From WTKD01 sp965243525 (GTDB lineage Bacteria; Spirochaetota; Spirochaetia; WTKD01): 64,000 bases of DNA. A model generated the notes under the pieces. That model had not been told where the DNA came from, did no database searches, and saw only the letters and a list, made by a program, of their open reading frames with translations. Of this stretch, positions 16,898 to 26,167 are shown one piece after another. The stretch is from contig OZ251568.1 of assembly GCA_965243525.1 (NCBI GenBank), positions 1,612,001-1,676,000 on the forward strand, in the 5' to 3' direction. Numbering within the stretch: the stretch's first letter is position 1; every line of letters begins with the position of its first letter. Position numbers and translations under genes: made by a program.

Positions 16898-16927
16898 AGT
16901 ACTATAAAAAATAGCTTTTGTAGTATT
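16898..16927 (+). promoter_or_regulatory. Conserved inverted repeat in the leader of lipoprotein 1
   Basis: AGTACTATAAAA (from 16898) can pair with TTTTGTAGTATT (to 16927), allowing G-U pairs. The same element is kept at 23320-23349 before the second lipoprotein gene although surrounding leader sequence has diverged. Its role is unknown; an RNA control hairpin or a regulator site is possible. Confidence 0.4.
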
Positions 16928-17021
16928 AATTGTGCAGCCTTAATTAAAGAGGCTTATCACTCAAGTTTTTTTGAGTAAGAAAGAGAAAAATAATAGATAT
17001 CTTAGATACCTAGGAGGTTAT

Positions 17022-20000
17022 ATGTTAAAAATATTAAAAAAATCGATGTATGTACTTGTCAGTGTAGTACTGAGTAGCATCCTTATAGGGTGTAAATCTC
17101 AATTTTTGGTTCATTCAGAGATCCGATCCGATGTATCTCTGTCCACGCGGAGTTTCCAATCGAACAATGGATACATAGAAATTACCAGCAAGGAAGATTT
17201 TCAAAAGATACGTGATGATCTTGATGGGAAGTTTAGGCTTGTCAATGATATTGAACTTACTGGTGATCATGAGCCTATTGCACCTAGTCTAGCGTTTGGT
17301 TATGCCCATCAAGGTACTCCTTTCACTGGCATTTTTGACGGCAATGGAAAAACGATAAGCAAACTACAAATAGCCAAGCAAGGTGATAATTTTGTGGGTT
17401 TTTTTGGCGAGATAGGTGTAGGAGGGGAAGTATACGATCTTGAGATTCAAGTTGAATCTGGAAGTGCAGAAGATCCCAGTGTAGAGGGATACAATTATGT
17501 AGGCGTATTAGCGGGGTCGAACCGAGGCATAGTAAGAAATGTTTATGTTGTTGGTGAAGGATTTTTGAAGGGAAGAAACGTAGCCGGAGGGTTAGTAGGA
17601 AAAAATCATGGAACTATTGAAAGCAGTTATACAATTGTATCGGTGATTGGTGAGATCACTGGCGGATTAGCGGGAGAGAATCATGATAATATTCAAAATA
17701 GCTATTATAAGATTGGATCAGTAAGTGGTAATTTTGGGGGTGGATTGGTGGGAGAAAATTATGGTAGCGTGCAAACTAGTTATGCGACCGGAGAAGTTAG
17801 AGGTCGGTCATATGGAGGGGGACTAGTGGGTTGGAATTTTGAATCTGGTAGTGTTAGTGCGAGTTATTTTGATGGAAAGCTTACTTCACAAGGGCCGATC
17901 GGAATTGGATTTAATGAGAATACTGATCTTGATGAACCTGGAATCCCTTACTATACGGTTGATGATCTCGTACGAATAGGAAATAGTTCAACTGATAATT
18001 CCATCACAGAAGACAGTTTTGTTACCTGGAACTTTGAAGAGGTTTGGGAATGGGTAGGGAATGGGCAATGGCCAACATTGAGAGTTTTTACGGCGGAGGA
18101 AGAGGAATACATAGAAATTACCAGCAAGGAAGATTTTCAAAAGATACGTGATGATCTTGATGGGAAGTTTAGGCTTGTCAATGATATTGAACTTACTGGT
18201 GATCATGAGCCTATTGCACCTAGTCTAGCGTTTGGTTATGCCCATCAAGGTACTCCTTTCACTGGCATTTTTGACGGCAATGGAAAAACGATAAGCAAAC
18301 TACAAATAGCCAAGCAAGGTGATAATTTTGTGGGTTTTTTTGGCGAGATAGGTGTAGGAGGGGAAGTATACGATCTTGAGATTCAAGTTGAATCTGGAAG
18401 TGCAGAAGATCCCAGTGTAGAGGGATACAATTATGTAGGCGTATTAGCGGGGTCGAACCGAGGCATAGTAAGAAATGTTTATGTTGTTGGTGAAGGATTT
18501 TTGAAGGGAAGAAACGTAGCCGGAGGGTTAGTAGGAAAAAATCATGGAACTATTGAAAGCAGTTATACAATTGTATCGGTGATTGGTGAGATCACTGGCG
18601 GATTAGCGGGAGAGAATCATGATAATATTCAAAATAGCTATTATAAGATTGGATCAGTAAGTGGTAATTTTGGGGGTGGATTGGTGGGAGAAAATTATGG
18701 TAGCGTGCAAACTAGTTATGCGACCGGAGAAGTTAGAGGTCGGTCATATGGAGGGGGACTAGTGGGTTGGAATTTTGAATCTGGTAGTGTTAGTGCGAGT
18801 TATTTTGATTTTGATAAGGTATTCACAACGGGGAGTGAACCAAATCCGCTCTCAGGAATTGGAGAGAATGTAAATGATAATCTTGGCGAAACTGGAGCAC
18901 CTTACTATACGGTTGATGGTGTTGTACGAATAGGAAATAGTTCAACTGATAATTCCATCACAGAAGACAGTTTTGTTACCTGGAACTTTGAAGAGGTTTG
19001 GGAATGGGTAGGGAATGGGCAATGGCCAACATTGAGAGTTTTTACGGCGGAGGAAGAGGAATACATAGAAATTACTAGTGAGGAAGATTTTCAAAAGATA
19101 CGTGATGACCTTGGTGGGAAGTTTAGGCTTGTCAATGATATTGAACTTACTGGTGATCATGAACCTATTGCACCTAATCTATTGCCTGGTTATGCCTATC
19201 AAGGTACTCCTTTCACTGGCATTTTTGACGGCAATGGAAAAACGATAAGTGGTCTAAGAATTAACAAACCAGATAGTGGCTATATAGGATTTTTTAGCAA
19301 GATAGGTGTAGGAGGAAAAGTACGTAATCTTAATCTTCAGGTTGCAAACGTTAAGATACAGGGGGCGCGTCTTGCAGGAATATTGGCAGGAGAAAATCTT
19401 GGTACTATAGAGCGTGTTTATGTTGGGGGAAGAGGAAAGATTGTGGGAAGAGGGACTGCGGGAACAGGGGCTGTTGGAGGGTTAGTGGGGAGAAACAAAG
19501 GCACTATTAACATGAGTGGTGCAGCTGTATGGGTGTCTGGTTTTGGTTGGACCTGGAATGGTGGATTGGTGGGACATAACGATGTTGGTGGTATTATTAA
19601 AAACAGCTATGCGTCTGGAAACGTAGATGGAGCAGCTAGGCCCTATGTAGGAGGGTTGGTGGGAGCTAATTTTGGTAGAATAGAAACTAGTTATGTAATC
19701 GGAACAATTGTGAAATATATGGGCACCACTACAGGCGGGTTGGTGGGTTGGAATCTTGAATTTGGTAGTATTAGTGCAAGTTATTTTGATGGAAAGCTTA
19801 CTTCACAAGGGTCGACCGGAATTGGATTTAATGAGAATACTGATCTTGATGAACCTGGAATCCCTTACTATACGGTTGATGGTGTTGTACGAACAGGGGG
19901 TAGTTCAAATGATAGTGCCATAACAGAAAATAATTTTGCTACCTGGGACTTTGAAGAGGTTTGGGAATGGGTAGATGGAGCTTGGCCAAGATTGCGAGGA

Positions 20001-23000
20001 GTTGATCCAATACAGGAAGAGGTGGAACTTGAATCTGAAGTGGAACCTGAATCTGAAGTGGAACCTGAATCTGAAGTGGAACCTGAACCTGAAATGGAAC
20101 CTGAACCTGAAGTGGAACCTGAATCTGAGACAGATGAGTACACAGAAATTACCACAGCAGCTGAGTTTCAGTTGATTCGTTATCGCCTTAATAAAAATTA
20201 TAGACTTATGAACGATATTGATTTCACTGAGATTGATCATAGTTATGGGCCCATCGAACCTGTTCGTTCTAATATAGGGAATGATGCTGGATATCGACAG
20301 CTTCCTTTTACTGGCATTTTTGATGGTAATGGGAAAACAATCAGCAATATACGAGTTAATAAGCTAGTTGGATTAGTCAATGAAAATGCTAGACAAGATA
20401 ATGTGTATGTAGGGCTTTTTAATAAGATAGGTGTAGGAGGGGTAGTACGGGATCTTAGGTTACAATTTGCACCTGGAAACGAGGAGGATTCTAGTATATC
20501 AGGACATACTTATATAGGAGCGTTGGCAGGAGAGAACTCAGGGAGCATAACAGGTGTTTATGTTGATGGAGGAAGAGTTGTGGGGAATATATATGTTGGA
20601 GGATTAGTAGGTTCTAATAAAGGAAGAATTGAGCGTAGTTATTCAACTGCGGAAGTAATTAGTTATGGAGATGAGGGTGGTGGACTAGTGGGAATGAATT
20701 CTGGGCATATTATCAATAGTGCTGCAAGTGGGACGGTCAAAGGAATGAAAATTGTTGGTGGATTGGTGGGAAAGAATAGTGGTTCAATTGAGGATACTTA
20801 TGCGATTGGAAAAGTGATGGGTGTAGGTGATCCGGCTACTCAAATAGGAGTACTAGTGGGCAAGAATTCTGAATTTGGTGACATTAGGGCAAGTTATTTT
20901 GCTAGGAACTCTGCTCGACAAAACCAAGGAGTGGGACTTAATGAAAACTCTAATCTCGATCTTAACAGAAATATCACATTGTTCTACATGACTGATAGTT
21001 TTGTATACAATAGCTTTGGATTTAGCCGCATAGGTATGACAGATGTTAATCGGATTAGACAAGATGATTTTGCCGTTTGGAACTTTGGAGTTGATTCTTG
21101 GAGTTGGCTAGGTGTAGGGTATTGGCCACAGCCGAATTTTTCTTGGAGAGTACCACCTAATCCGGATTTAGTTTACGTTTTCCCTGGAGAAGAAGAGGAG
21201 CCTCGTGAACTAGTGTATGGAAATGATCCACTATGGAATTTAAGATATAACCAAATGATGTTCAAGACGTCACATAATTCGTATGCGCATCATTATGGGG
21301 ACAATGGTTATGCAATATCAGTGATTGCACAACTTGATGCAGGAGCTCGAGGTATTGAATATGATATCTATGATAATGACTTTGGAGATAATCAGGACTA
21401 TATACTTGGACATAACGTTCCAGAGACATCAGATGAATTATATGGAGTAGGTGAGATACGCTGGACCGAGGGAAATCCTAAATCTAAATTACTGTTCCCT
21501 TGGCTCAAGGTCATAGATACTTGGTCAGATGCTCATCCTGGGCATACTCCTATTACCCTCACGTTGGATCTAAAGAATGATTTAACTGATAATGAAGGCT
21601 TTGCAAATGGTGATCTCATATTCCTGAACCATCAAGTGTATAAGACTTTTGAAGAAAAGCTCTATGATCCCGTTCCTTCTCCAGAGGGAGAGGAAAATCC
21701 CTGGCCAAGACTAGGAGAACTTCAAGGAAAGATCATTGTAGTACTGAGTGGAAATAAGAAGAGTCGTCTAAGCACTGCATCTATAGATGGGCTAAATCCC
21801 TATGGTACAATGGATGATAGCGGTAAGGTTATCATTGCCTATAAAAGTGGGGGCAGCCTATACTATTTGAGAGGACAAAAGAAAGAAAATGGAAAAATAA
21901 TAACTTTTTTTAAATCAGAGATCTTTGCAAGCGGGTCTCATCCTTCTATATCTCTGAATAATAACGGAAATGTTGTTGTTACATACAGTAGGGGTGGCAA
22001 TCTTTATTATCGTATTGGAGAACTAAACGATAAGCATAGTATCAGATGGGTGACACAAGAAATAGAGATCGATCTTGCTAGAGAAAGCTCTAGTGGTAAT
22101 GATGTGGATTATCCCAGAGTTGCATTGAATGATACAGGGATAATTGTATTAATATATAGGAAGAACACTGGCACTTATTATAGTAATCATTCTGGCCAAG
22201 GAGTTCCTCAGGATCCGGCGAGACCAAATGGAGGCGAAAATGATCTTAAAATAGGAAGATTACGTTTTGCTCCTGATGGTGAGCCATCTAGCATTGAGTG
22301 GCAATCACAGAAGATCAATTTTTACAAGCACTCTTCTATGCTTCCTCATACTCTTTATTTTAAAGATATTGATGGAAACGGAAATAAACTCTTTGGAAGC
22401 TATACTGCAGGTCGATTCGATCTTAGTGCTTATTATAGGGAGCCTGAATATCCTGACCAGGGATTTGAACTATCTCTAACGGTTACTGATAATGTTGCTC
22501 GTTACAACGAAGATATTGTCTTTGGATCTAATCTACGAAGACCAATCAATGGTTGGGGAAGCCCCACACATGATGTACGAGGAGCGCTTTCGGACAAAGG
22601 AATGTTCCGAATATTCCGCTCGGAGGAGGGAGGTAATCTTAGCTACGAAAGACATGTTTTAGATGACCCGGGAAGAAGCTGGATTATTCCATTGCGTAAA
22701 ACACCATTTCTTTTTGTTGAGGCACAGGCATCTGGAACGATGATACATAGTTCCTTAGAACCTCACCTGCATACTTACGCCAGATTTTTTGCAAGTGAGA
22801 GTTATCATAATGGGCGCGATGGTGACAACAATAGGGATAATGCTGTTCCTGGGGAGTTATTGGCCCTCCGAGCAAGTCATGAGGGGTTAGTAATACGAGA
22901 TTGGAGGTTTGGTGCCTCGAATGTAGAGGAAGCCAGAGACCTGTTGCCGAATTTTCCTGCGGTGAATTATCCTGCCCCAGATTGGTATGAAGAGATGTTT

Positions 23001-23024
23001 AGCGACATAGGATATATTGAATAA
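17022..23024 (+). CDS. Giant GLUG-repeat lipoprotein with a phospholipase C-like domain
   Basis: 2000-residue surface or periplasmic lipoprotein. The start is ATG 17022 behind AGGAGG (17012-17017), giving a signal peptide with lipobox ILIGC and lipid-bearing Cys24. Residues 51-362, 363-680, 681-1000 and 1040-1380 are four related modules. Each opens with an E-I-T...F-x-x-I-R motif, then FTGIFDGNGKTIS, then GLUG motifs (GGLVGxNxGxI, SSY). A Glu/Pro hexapeptide repeat at 1001-1036 links modules three and four. From about 1400 there is a PI-PLC-like domain with His1418-Asn1419, Glu1446-x-Asp1448 and His1464, the HN/ExD/H pattern of calcium-dependent PI-PLCs. A propeller-like insertion (about 1580-1800) precedes a closing GLVIRDWRFG segment. 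GLUG modules occur in adhesins and surface proteases, so binding plus lipid hydrolysis is plausible but unproven. Confidence 0.8.
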   Translation: MLKILKKSMYVLVSVVLSSILIGCKSQFLVHSEIRSDVSLSTRSFQSNNGYIEITSKEDFQKIRDDLDGKFRLVNDIELTGDHEPIAPSLAFGYAHQGTPFTGIFDGNGKTISKLQIAKQGDNFVGFFGEIGVGGEVYDLEIQVESGSAEDPSVEGYNYVGVLAGSNRGIVRNVYVVGEGFLKGRNVAGGLVGKNHGTIESSYTIVSVIGEITGGLAGENHDNIQNSYYKIGSVSGNFGGGLVGENYGSVQTSYATGEVRGRSYGGGLVGWNFESGSVSASYFDGKLTSQGPIGIGFNENTDLDEPGIPYYTVDDLVRIGNSSTDNSITEDSFVTWNFEEVWEWVGNGQWPTLRVFTAEEEEYIEITSKEDFQKIRDDLDGKFRLVNDIELTGDHEPIAPSLAFGYAHQGTPFTGIFDGNGKTISKLQIAKQGDNFVGFFGEIGVGGEVYDLEIQVESGSAEDPSVEGYNYVGVLAGSNRGIVRNVYVVGEGFLKGRNVAGGLVGKNHGTIESSYTIVSVIGEITGGLAGENHDNIQNSYYKIGSVSGNFGGGLVGENYGSVQTSYATGEVRGRSYGGGLVGWNFESGSVSASYFDFDKVFTTGSEPNPLSGIGENVNDNLGETGAPYYTVDGVVRIGNSSTDNSITEDSFVTWNFEEVWEWVGNGQWPTLRVFTAEEEEYIEITSEEDFQKIRDDLGGKFRLVNDIELTGDHEPIAPNLLPGYAYQGTPFTGIFDGNGKTISGLRINKPDSGYIGFFSKIGVGGKVRNLNLQVANVKIQGARLAGILAGENLGTIERVYVGGRGKIVGRGTAGTGAVGGLVGRNKGTINMSGAAVWVSGFGWTWNGGLVGHNDVGGIIKNSYASGNVDGAARPYVGGLVGANFGRIETSYVIGTIVKYMGTTTGGLVGWNLEFGSISASYFDGKLTSQGSTGIGFNENTDLDEPGIPYYTVDGVVRTGGSSNDSAITENNFATWDFEEVWEWVDGAWPRLRGVDPIQEEVELESEVEPESEVEPESEVEPEPEMEPEPEVEPESETDEYTEITTAAEFQLIRYRLNKNYRLMNDIDFTEIDHSYGPIEPVRSNIGNDAGYRQLPFTGIFDGNGKTISNIRVNKLVGLVNENARQDNVYVGLFNKIGVGGVVRDLRLQFAPGNEEDSSISGHTYIGALAGENSGSITGVYVDGGRVVGNIYVGGLVGSNKGRIERSYSTAEVISYGDEGGGLVGMNSGHIINSAASGTVKGMKIVGGLVGKNSGSIEDTYAIGKVMGVGDPATQIGVLVGKNSEFGDIRASYFARNSARQNQGVGLNENSNLDLNRNITLFYMTDSFVYNSFGFSRIGMTDVNRIRQDDFAVWNFGVDSWSWLGVGYWPQPNFSWRVPPNPDLVYVFPGEEEEPRELVYGNDPLWNLRYNQMMFKTSHNSYAHHYGDNGYAISVIAQLDAGARGIEYDIYDNDFGDNQDYILGHNVPETSDELYGVGEIRWTEGNPKSKLLFPWLKVIDTWSDAHPGHTPITLTLDLKNDLTDNEGFANGDLIFLNHQVYKTFEEKLYDPVPSPEGEENPWPRLGELQGKIIVVLSGNKKSRLSTASIDGLNPYGTMDDSGKVIIAYKSGGSLYYLRGQKKENGKIITFFKSEIFASGSHPSISLNNNGNVVVTYSRGGNLYYRIGELNDKHSIRWVTQEIEIDLARESSSGNDVDYPRVALNDTGIIVLIYRKNTGTYYSNHSGQGVPQDPARPNGGENDLKIGRLRFAPDGEPSSIEWQSQKINFYKHSSMLPHTLYFKDIDGNGNKLFGSYTAGRFDLSAYYREPEYPDQGFELSLTVTDNVARYNEDIVFGSNLRRPINGWGSPTHDVRGALSDKGMFRIFRSEEGGNLSYERHVLDDPGRSWIIPLRKTPFLFVEAQASGTMIHSSLEPHLHTYARFFASESYHNGRDGDNNRDNAVPGELLALRASHEGLVIRDWRFGASNVEEARDLLPNFPAVNYPAPDWYEEMFSDIGYIE
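17172..18107 (+). repeat. GLUG module repeat, copy 1 (936 bp)
   Basis: First long in-frame repeat of the giant lipoprotein gene. Bases 17172-17873 read as identical to 18108-18809 (702 bp), and 17965-18107 is nearly or fully identical to the end of copy 2. A 72-base cassette between them (17874-17945) differs from copy 2 but matches the third module (from 19791) with about two mismatches. Confidence 0.9.
18108..19061 (+). repeat. GLUG module repeat, copy 2 (954 bp)
   Basis: Second in-frame repeat. It equals copy 1 except for a different 90-base cassette at 18810-18899, which explains the 18-base difference in length. Identity at synonymous sites shows recent duplication or gene conversion. 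A more diverged third module starts at 19062. Confidence 0.9.
20022..20129 (+). repeat. Six-copy 18-bp in-frame minisatellite (Glu/Pro linker)
   Basis: Six tandem 18-base units of the type GTGGAACCTGAATCTGAA encode V-E-P-E-S-E hexapeptides with small variants (first unit VELESE, fifth MEPEPE). The array forms an acidic extended linker between GLUG modules three and four. Because the unit is a multiple of three, copy-number change would alter linker length without frameshift. Confidence 0.93.
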
Positions 23025-23069
23025 GATTGAATTCTATAGGTGAAGAAAGTGACTACCTAAACTAAATCA

Positions 23070-23107
23070 GGCCCTCTTGTAATTAACTTACAGGAGGGTC
23101 GCTTTTT
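23070..23107 (+). terminator. Intrinsic terminator of lipoprotein 1
   Basis: GGCCCTCTTGTAA (23070-23082) pairs with TTACAGGAGGGTC (23088-23100), with G-U pairs, followed by a T run at 23103-23107. An almost identical hairpin follows the second lipoprotein gene, showing that the terminator was duplicated with the gene. Confidence 0.85.
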
Positions 23108-23108
23108 C

Positions 23109-23165
23109 GACGACGGAATCGTCAATATTCAAAAGATACACAATACAGATAGAAATCGTCAGTGA
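23109..23165 (+). pseudogene. Relic of the 3' end of the 15263-16738 gene
   Basis: Eighteen codons and a TGA read D-D-G-I-V-N-I-Q-K-I-H-N-T-D-R-N-R-Q, against D-G-I-V-N-I-Q-K-V-H-N-T-D-G-D-R-Q at the end of the membrane protein gene (16685-16738). The relic lacks any start and lies just after the terminator of lipoprotein 1. It marks the left edge of the duplicated block that also contains the leader, the second lipoprotein gene and its terminator. Confidence 0.85.
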
Positions 23166-23449
23166 GAAGCTTTGCTCTGGATAAATAGCCTTGCACGGTT
23201 ATGTATTTTGAAAGAGAAGCCTACAAAAGCAAAAACCTAAAGAAGATGAATACATGTTGCCTGGTATGATCCTGGACGCAAGATGATTATTCTGATAAAA
23301 GTAGTGATGAGAACTAAAGAGTACTATAAAAAATAACTTTTGCAGTATTCATTGTATAGTTAATTGAGAATTAAGGACCCTTATTCATTAAGGAGTTCCT
23401 TGAGGAGAAGGAGGTATTCAAGATTTATCTTGGATGTCTAGGAGGTTAT
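23166..23449 (+). other. Leader region before lipoprotein 2, diverged copy of 16739-17021
   Basis: With the terminator and relic before it, this makes 425 bases without an intact gene. Patches match the leader of lipoprotein 1: an A/G-rich stretch, the AGAGTACTATAAAAAATA block, and the final CTAGGAGGTTATATG. The 17-codon leader frame is not preserved. I could not fix a convincing promoter here. Confidence 0.6.
23320..23349 (+). promoter_or_regulatory. Conserved inverted repeat in the leader of lipoprotein 2
   Basis: AGTACTATAAAA and CTTTTGCAGTATT can form the same imperfect stem as 16898-16927. Retention of both arms while neighbouring leader sequence drifted suggests a function, still unknown. 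Confidence 0.4.
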
Positions 23450-26122
23450 ATGTTAAAAACATTAAAAAAATCGATGTATGTGCTCGTCGGTGTAGTGCTG
23501 GGTATCGCTCTTATAGGGTGTAAATCTCAGTTTTTGGTTACTTCAGGAATCAAATCTGATGTATCTGTATTTACGCGGAGTAGTCACTCAGACGATGGGT
23601 ACGTTGCAATTGCGAATGCGGATGATTTTCAACTAATACGTGATGATCTTGATGGGCATTTCGTATTATCGGCTGACATAAGATTAGAAGAAGACTTCGT
23701 TCCTATAGGAGATGCAAGTGCTCCCTTTGAGGGATCTTTTTCAGGAGATGGTCACATAATTAGTAATTTAAAGATATCGACGACACCTTATGCGGGGTTA
23801 TTTGGAACAATAGGAACAAATGGAAGCGTGAATGATCTTATTCTTATCCCTGCAACAGGAACGGAAGAAAATCCAAGTATAGAAGGAAGCAACTATATAG
23901 GAACGCTTGCAGGAGTAAACTATGGAACTCTTAGAAAAATTGCAGTGGAGGGTGGAGTAGTTAGGGGATCGAATATAGTAGGAGGACTAGTTGGAGAAAA
24001 CCATGGAACGATTTCAGCTAGTTATGTCAGGGTAGGCGTTTTAGGAGTTGGAGCCTCAGCTGCTGCGGGCGGGCTTGCTGGAACGAATTATGGGACCATA
24101 GATTCTAGTTATACGTACAATAGCTATGTGCTGTCAAATGAGGGAACAGCATATGTTGGTGGGATGGTTGGATACAACAATGGAACCATTAAGTATAGTT
24201 ATGCAGACAGTGCAGTAGGGGGAGTGTTTAGGGTTGGTAGTTTTGTTGGAAGAAATGATAGCAATGGAACCATACTAAGCAGTTATTTTGACGGAAGTCG
24301 CGGGCATCATCCTGCAATAGCAAGAGAGATAGGAACAGCAGATGTAGTTGCTTATTACACTATAGATGAAATTGTGCGTAGTTCTGATTCTTCTGGTGGG
24401 GAGCGGATTAGAAGGGATCATTTTCGCGATTGGACTTTTGATTCTCAATCTGCTGTATGGCATTGGGTTGGGAATGGACAATGGCCTGATTTTGTGGGGC
24501 AAATTGATCCTGTCGGTCCGGTTGATTTTGCAAATTCATCATTATGGCATACTAGGACCTATGATGAGTTAGCATTTAAGGCGACGCGTGATTCGTATAG
24601 CAAGCCAATACCTGCACAACTTGATGCGGGTGTTCGGTTCATTGAATATGATATCCATGATAATGACATTGAAAACAATCATGATTATAGTCTCGGATAT
24701 GACTGGCCAGGGCAGAAAGTACACCATAATGATGGGAATCCGGGATCTAACGATCTGTTTCCTTGGCTTAGTCTCATAGACACTTGGTCAGATGCTAATC
24801 CTGAACATGCCCCCATCACCTTGTTGTTGGATTTGAGAGACAATCTGACTGATAATGGAGACTTTGCACATGGTGATCTCACATTTCTGAACTATCAACT
24901 GTATAAGGCTTTTGGAGAAAAACTCTATGTTCCTTTTGTTCCTCCAGCGGGAGTTGCAAATCCTTGGCCAAAAGCAGAAGACCTTAAAGGAAAGATCATT
25001 ATAGTACTGAGTGGCCACGAAGGCACACGCGTAGAATACGTGAATACTGTGACGGGAGAACAGCCATATGGCACGATTGATGATAGTGGTAGGGTTATTA
25101 TGGTATATGAAAATGGAAATAGCCTGCACTATTGGACGGGACAAAAAAGAGAAGATGGAACAGTAATATTTATAGAACGAGCAAGATATGGCTCTGGGGC
25201 TAATCCTTCTATATCGCTCAACAATAGAGGAGTTGTTGTAGCAACACATGAGAGCGATGGCAATCTTTATTATCGAATTGGACAATTGGAAGATGACCTG
25301 AGACTTGTGTGGCAAACAGAAGATATAGAATACCTTACGGATGCGAGTTATCCCAGAATTGGATTGAATGATGCAGGACTTGTTGTGGCAGGGTATAAGC
25401 AGTCAGCATTCTATGCTCGACCCGGAAGATTAGCTAGTGATGGACGTAGTATTGATTTCGATTCAGCGTATTTAGTTAGTGATTCCACGGGAGTTATTCC
25501 TCTTTCTCTTTATTTTGAAACCCTTGATGGAACGAATCTATATGCATCTTATGATCTACCGAGAGAACCTGCTGAGACAGTTGCTATGGTTTTTGAGGCT
25601 TCAACTGATGAGAACAGTGATTCTTTAGAGAACCTGGGTTCTATCGTACTTAATAAACAAGCACCAAGATCGGAATACGGAGTTTTTTATGTATTTTCTC
25701 AGGGTGGACAGTTGATGTATAAGAGGAGTATGGGACTTTTGGGAGGGCAAGAGATCTGGCGTGTTCCAATAACTAATGCGCAAGTTGCTTTTGTTGAAGC
25801 ACAGAAAAACAAAGACATATTGGGTCTGTTTCCTCCAGAAGAGATACATGGATCCTTACGACCCCACCTGCATACGTATGCCAGATTTTTTGCAAGTATG
25901 AGTCTTGATAATGGAGGCCTTGATGCAATCAATACAGATAATACTATTCCTGAGAAGCTGATAGATCTTCGAAACAGGTATGGATTAGTCATACGAGATT
26001 GGAAATTTGGCGAATCGAATAGAGAGCGTTCCAGTTGGGACTTACCAAATTTTCCTGCTGTAGATTTCCCTCTATCGGATTGGTATAACACCATGTTTGA
26101 ATCTTTCGAGTATCTTGAATAA
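23450..26122 (+). CDS. GLUG lipoprotein with a catalytically degenerate phospholipase C-like domain
   Basis: 890-residue paralogue of the giant lipoprotein, next to it and in the same direction. ATG 23450 follows AGGAGG; the signal peptide is nearly the same and ends in lipobox ALIGC with Cys24. It has one GLUG module (about 50-340) instead of four and then the PLC-like domain. The key residues have changed: His-Asn of the HNSY motif is Arg380-Asp381 (RDSY), and the second histidine is Tyr417 (LGYDW), while the IEYD pair is kept. The rest of the domain, including the propeller-like part and the GLVIRDWKFG end, is well preserved, so the protein is probably folded but non-catalytic. A binding or decoy role is one reading; no frameshift or stop is seen. 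Confidence 0.8.
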   Translation: MLKTLKKSMYVLVGVVLGIALIGCKSQFLVTSGIKSDVSVFTRSSHSDDGYVAIANADDFQLIRDDLDGHFVLSADIRLEEDFVPIGDASAPFEGSFSGDGHIISNLKISTTPYAGLFGTIGTNGSVNDLILIPATGTEENPSIEGSNYIGTLAGVNYGTLRKIAVEGGVVRGSNIVGGLVGENHGTISASYVRVGVLGVGASAAAGGLAGTNYGTIDSSYTYNSYVLSNEGTAYVGGMVGYNNGTIKYSYADSAVGGVFRVGSFVGRNDSNGTILSSYFDGSRGHHPAIAREIGTADVVAYYTIDEIVRSSDSSGGERIRRDHFRDWTFDSQSAVWHWVGNGQWPDFVGQIDPVGPVDFANSSLWHTRTYDELAFKATRDSYSKPIPAQLDAGVRFIEYDIHDNDIENNHDYSLGYDWPGQKVHHNDGNPGSNDLFPWLSLIDTWSDANPEHAPITLLLDLRDNLTDNGDFAHGDLTFLNYQLYKAFGEKLYVPFVPPAGVANPWPKAEDLKGKIIIVLSGHEGTRVEYVNTVTGEQPYGTIDDSGRVIMVYENGNSLHYWTGQKREDGTVIFIERARYGSGANPSISLNNRGVVVATHESDGNLYYRIGQLEDDLRLVWQTEDIEYLTDASYPRIGLNDAGLVVAGYKQSAFYARPGRLASDGRSIDFDSAYLVSDSTGVIPLSLYFETLDGTNLYASYDLPREPAETVAMVFEASTDENSDSLENLGSIVLNKQAPRSEYGVFYVFSQGGQLMYKRSMGLLGGQEIWRVPITNAQVAFVEAQKNKDILGLFPPEEIHGSLRPHLHTYARFFASMSLDNGGLDAINTDNTIPEKLIDLRNRYGLVIRDWKFGESNRERSSWDLPNFPAVDFPLSDWYNTMFESFEYLE

Positions 26123-26167
26123 GGCCGAACTCTAAAGACGAAGAAGGTGATTACCTAAACTAGACCA

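Noticed and set aside
16971..17021. TTG start 17 codons upstream for the giant lipoprotein
   Set aside because: ATG 17022 has AGGAGG and gives a proper lipoprotein signal peptide identical in plan to the paralogue.
19868..20240. Open frames on the minus strand rich in Ser/Gly/Thr or Phe/Arg/His
   Set aside because: They are antisense to the 18-bp repeat coding the Glu/Pro linker; the low complexity follows from the repeat and there is no ribosome site.
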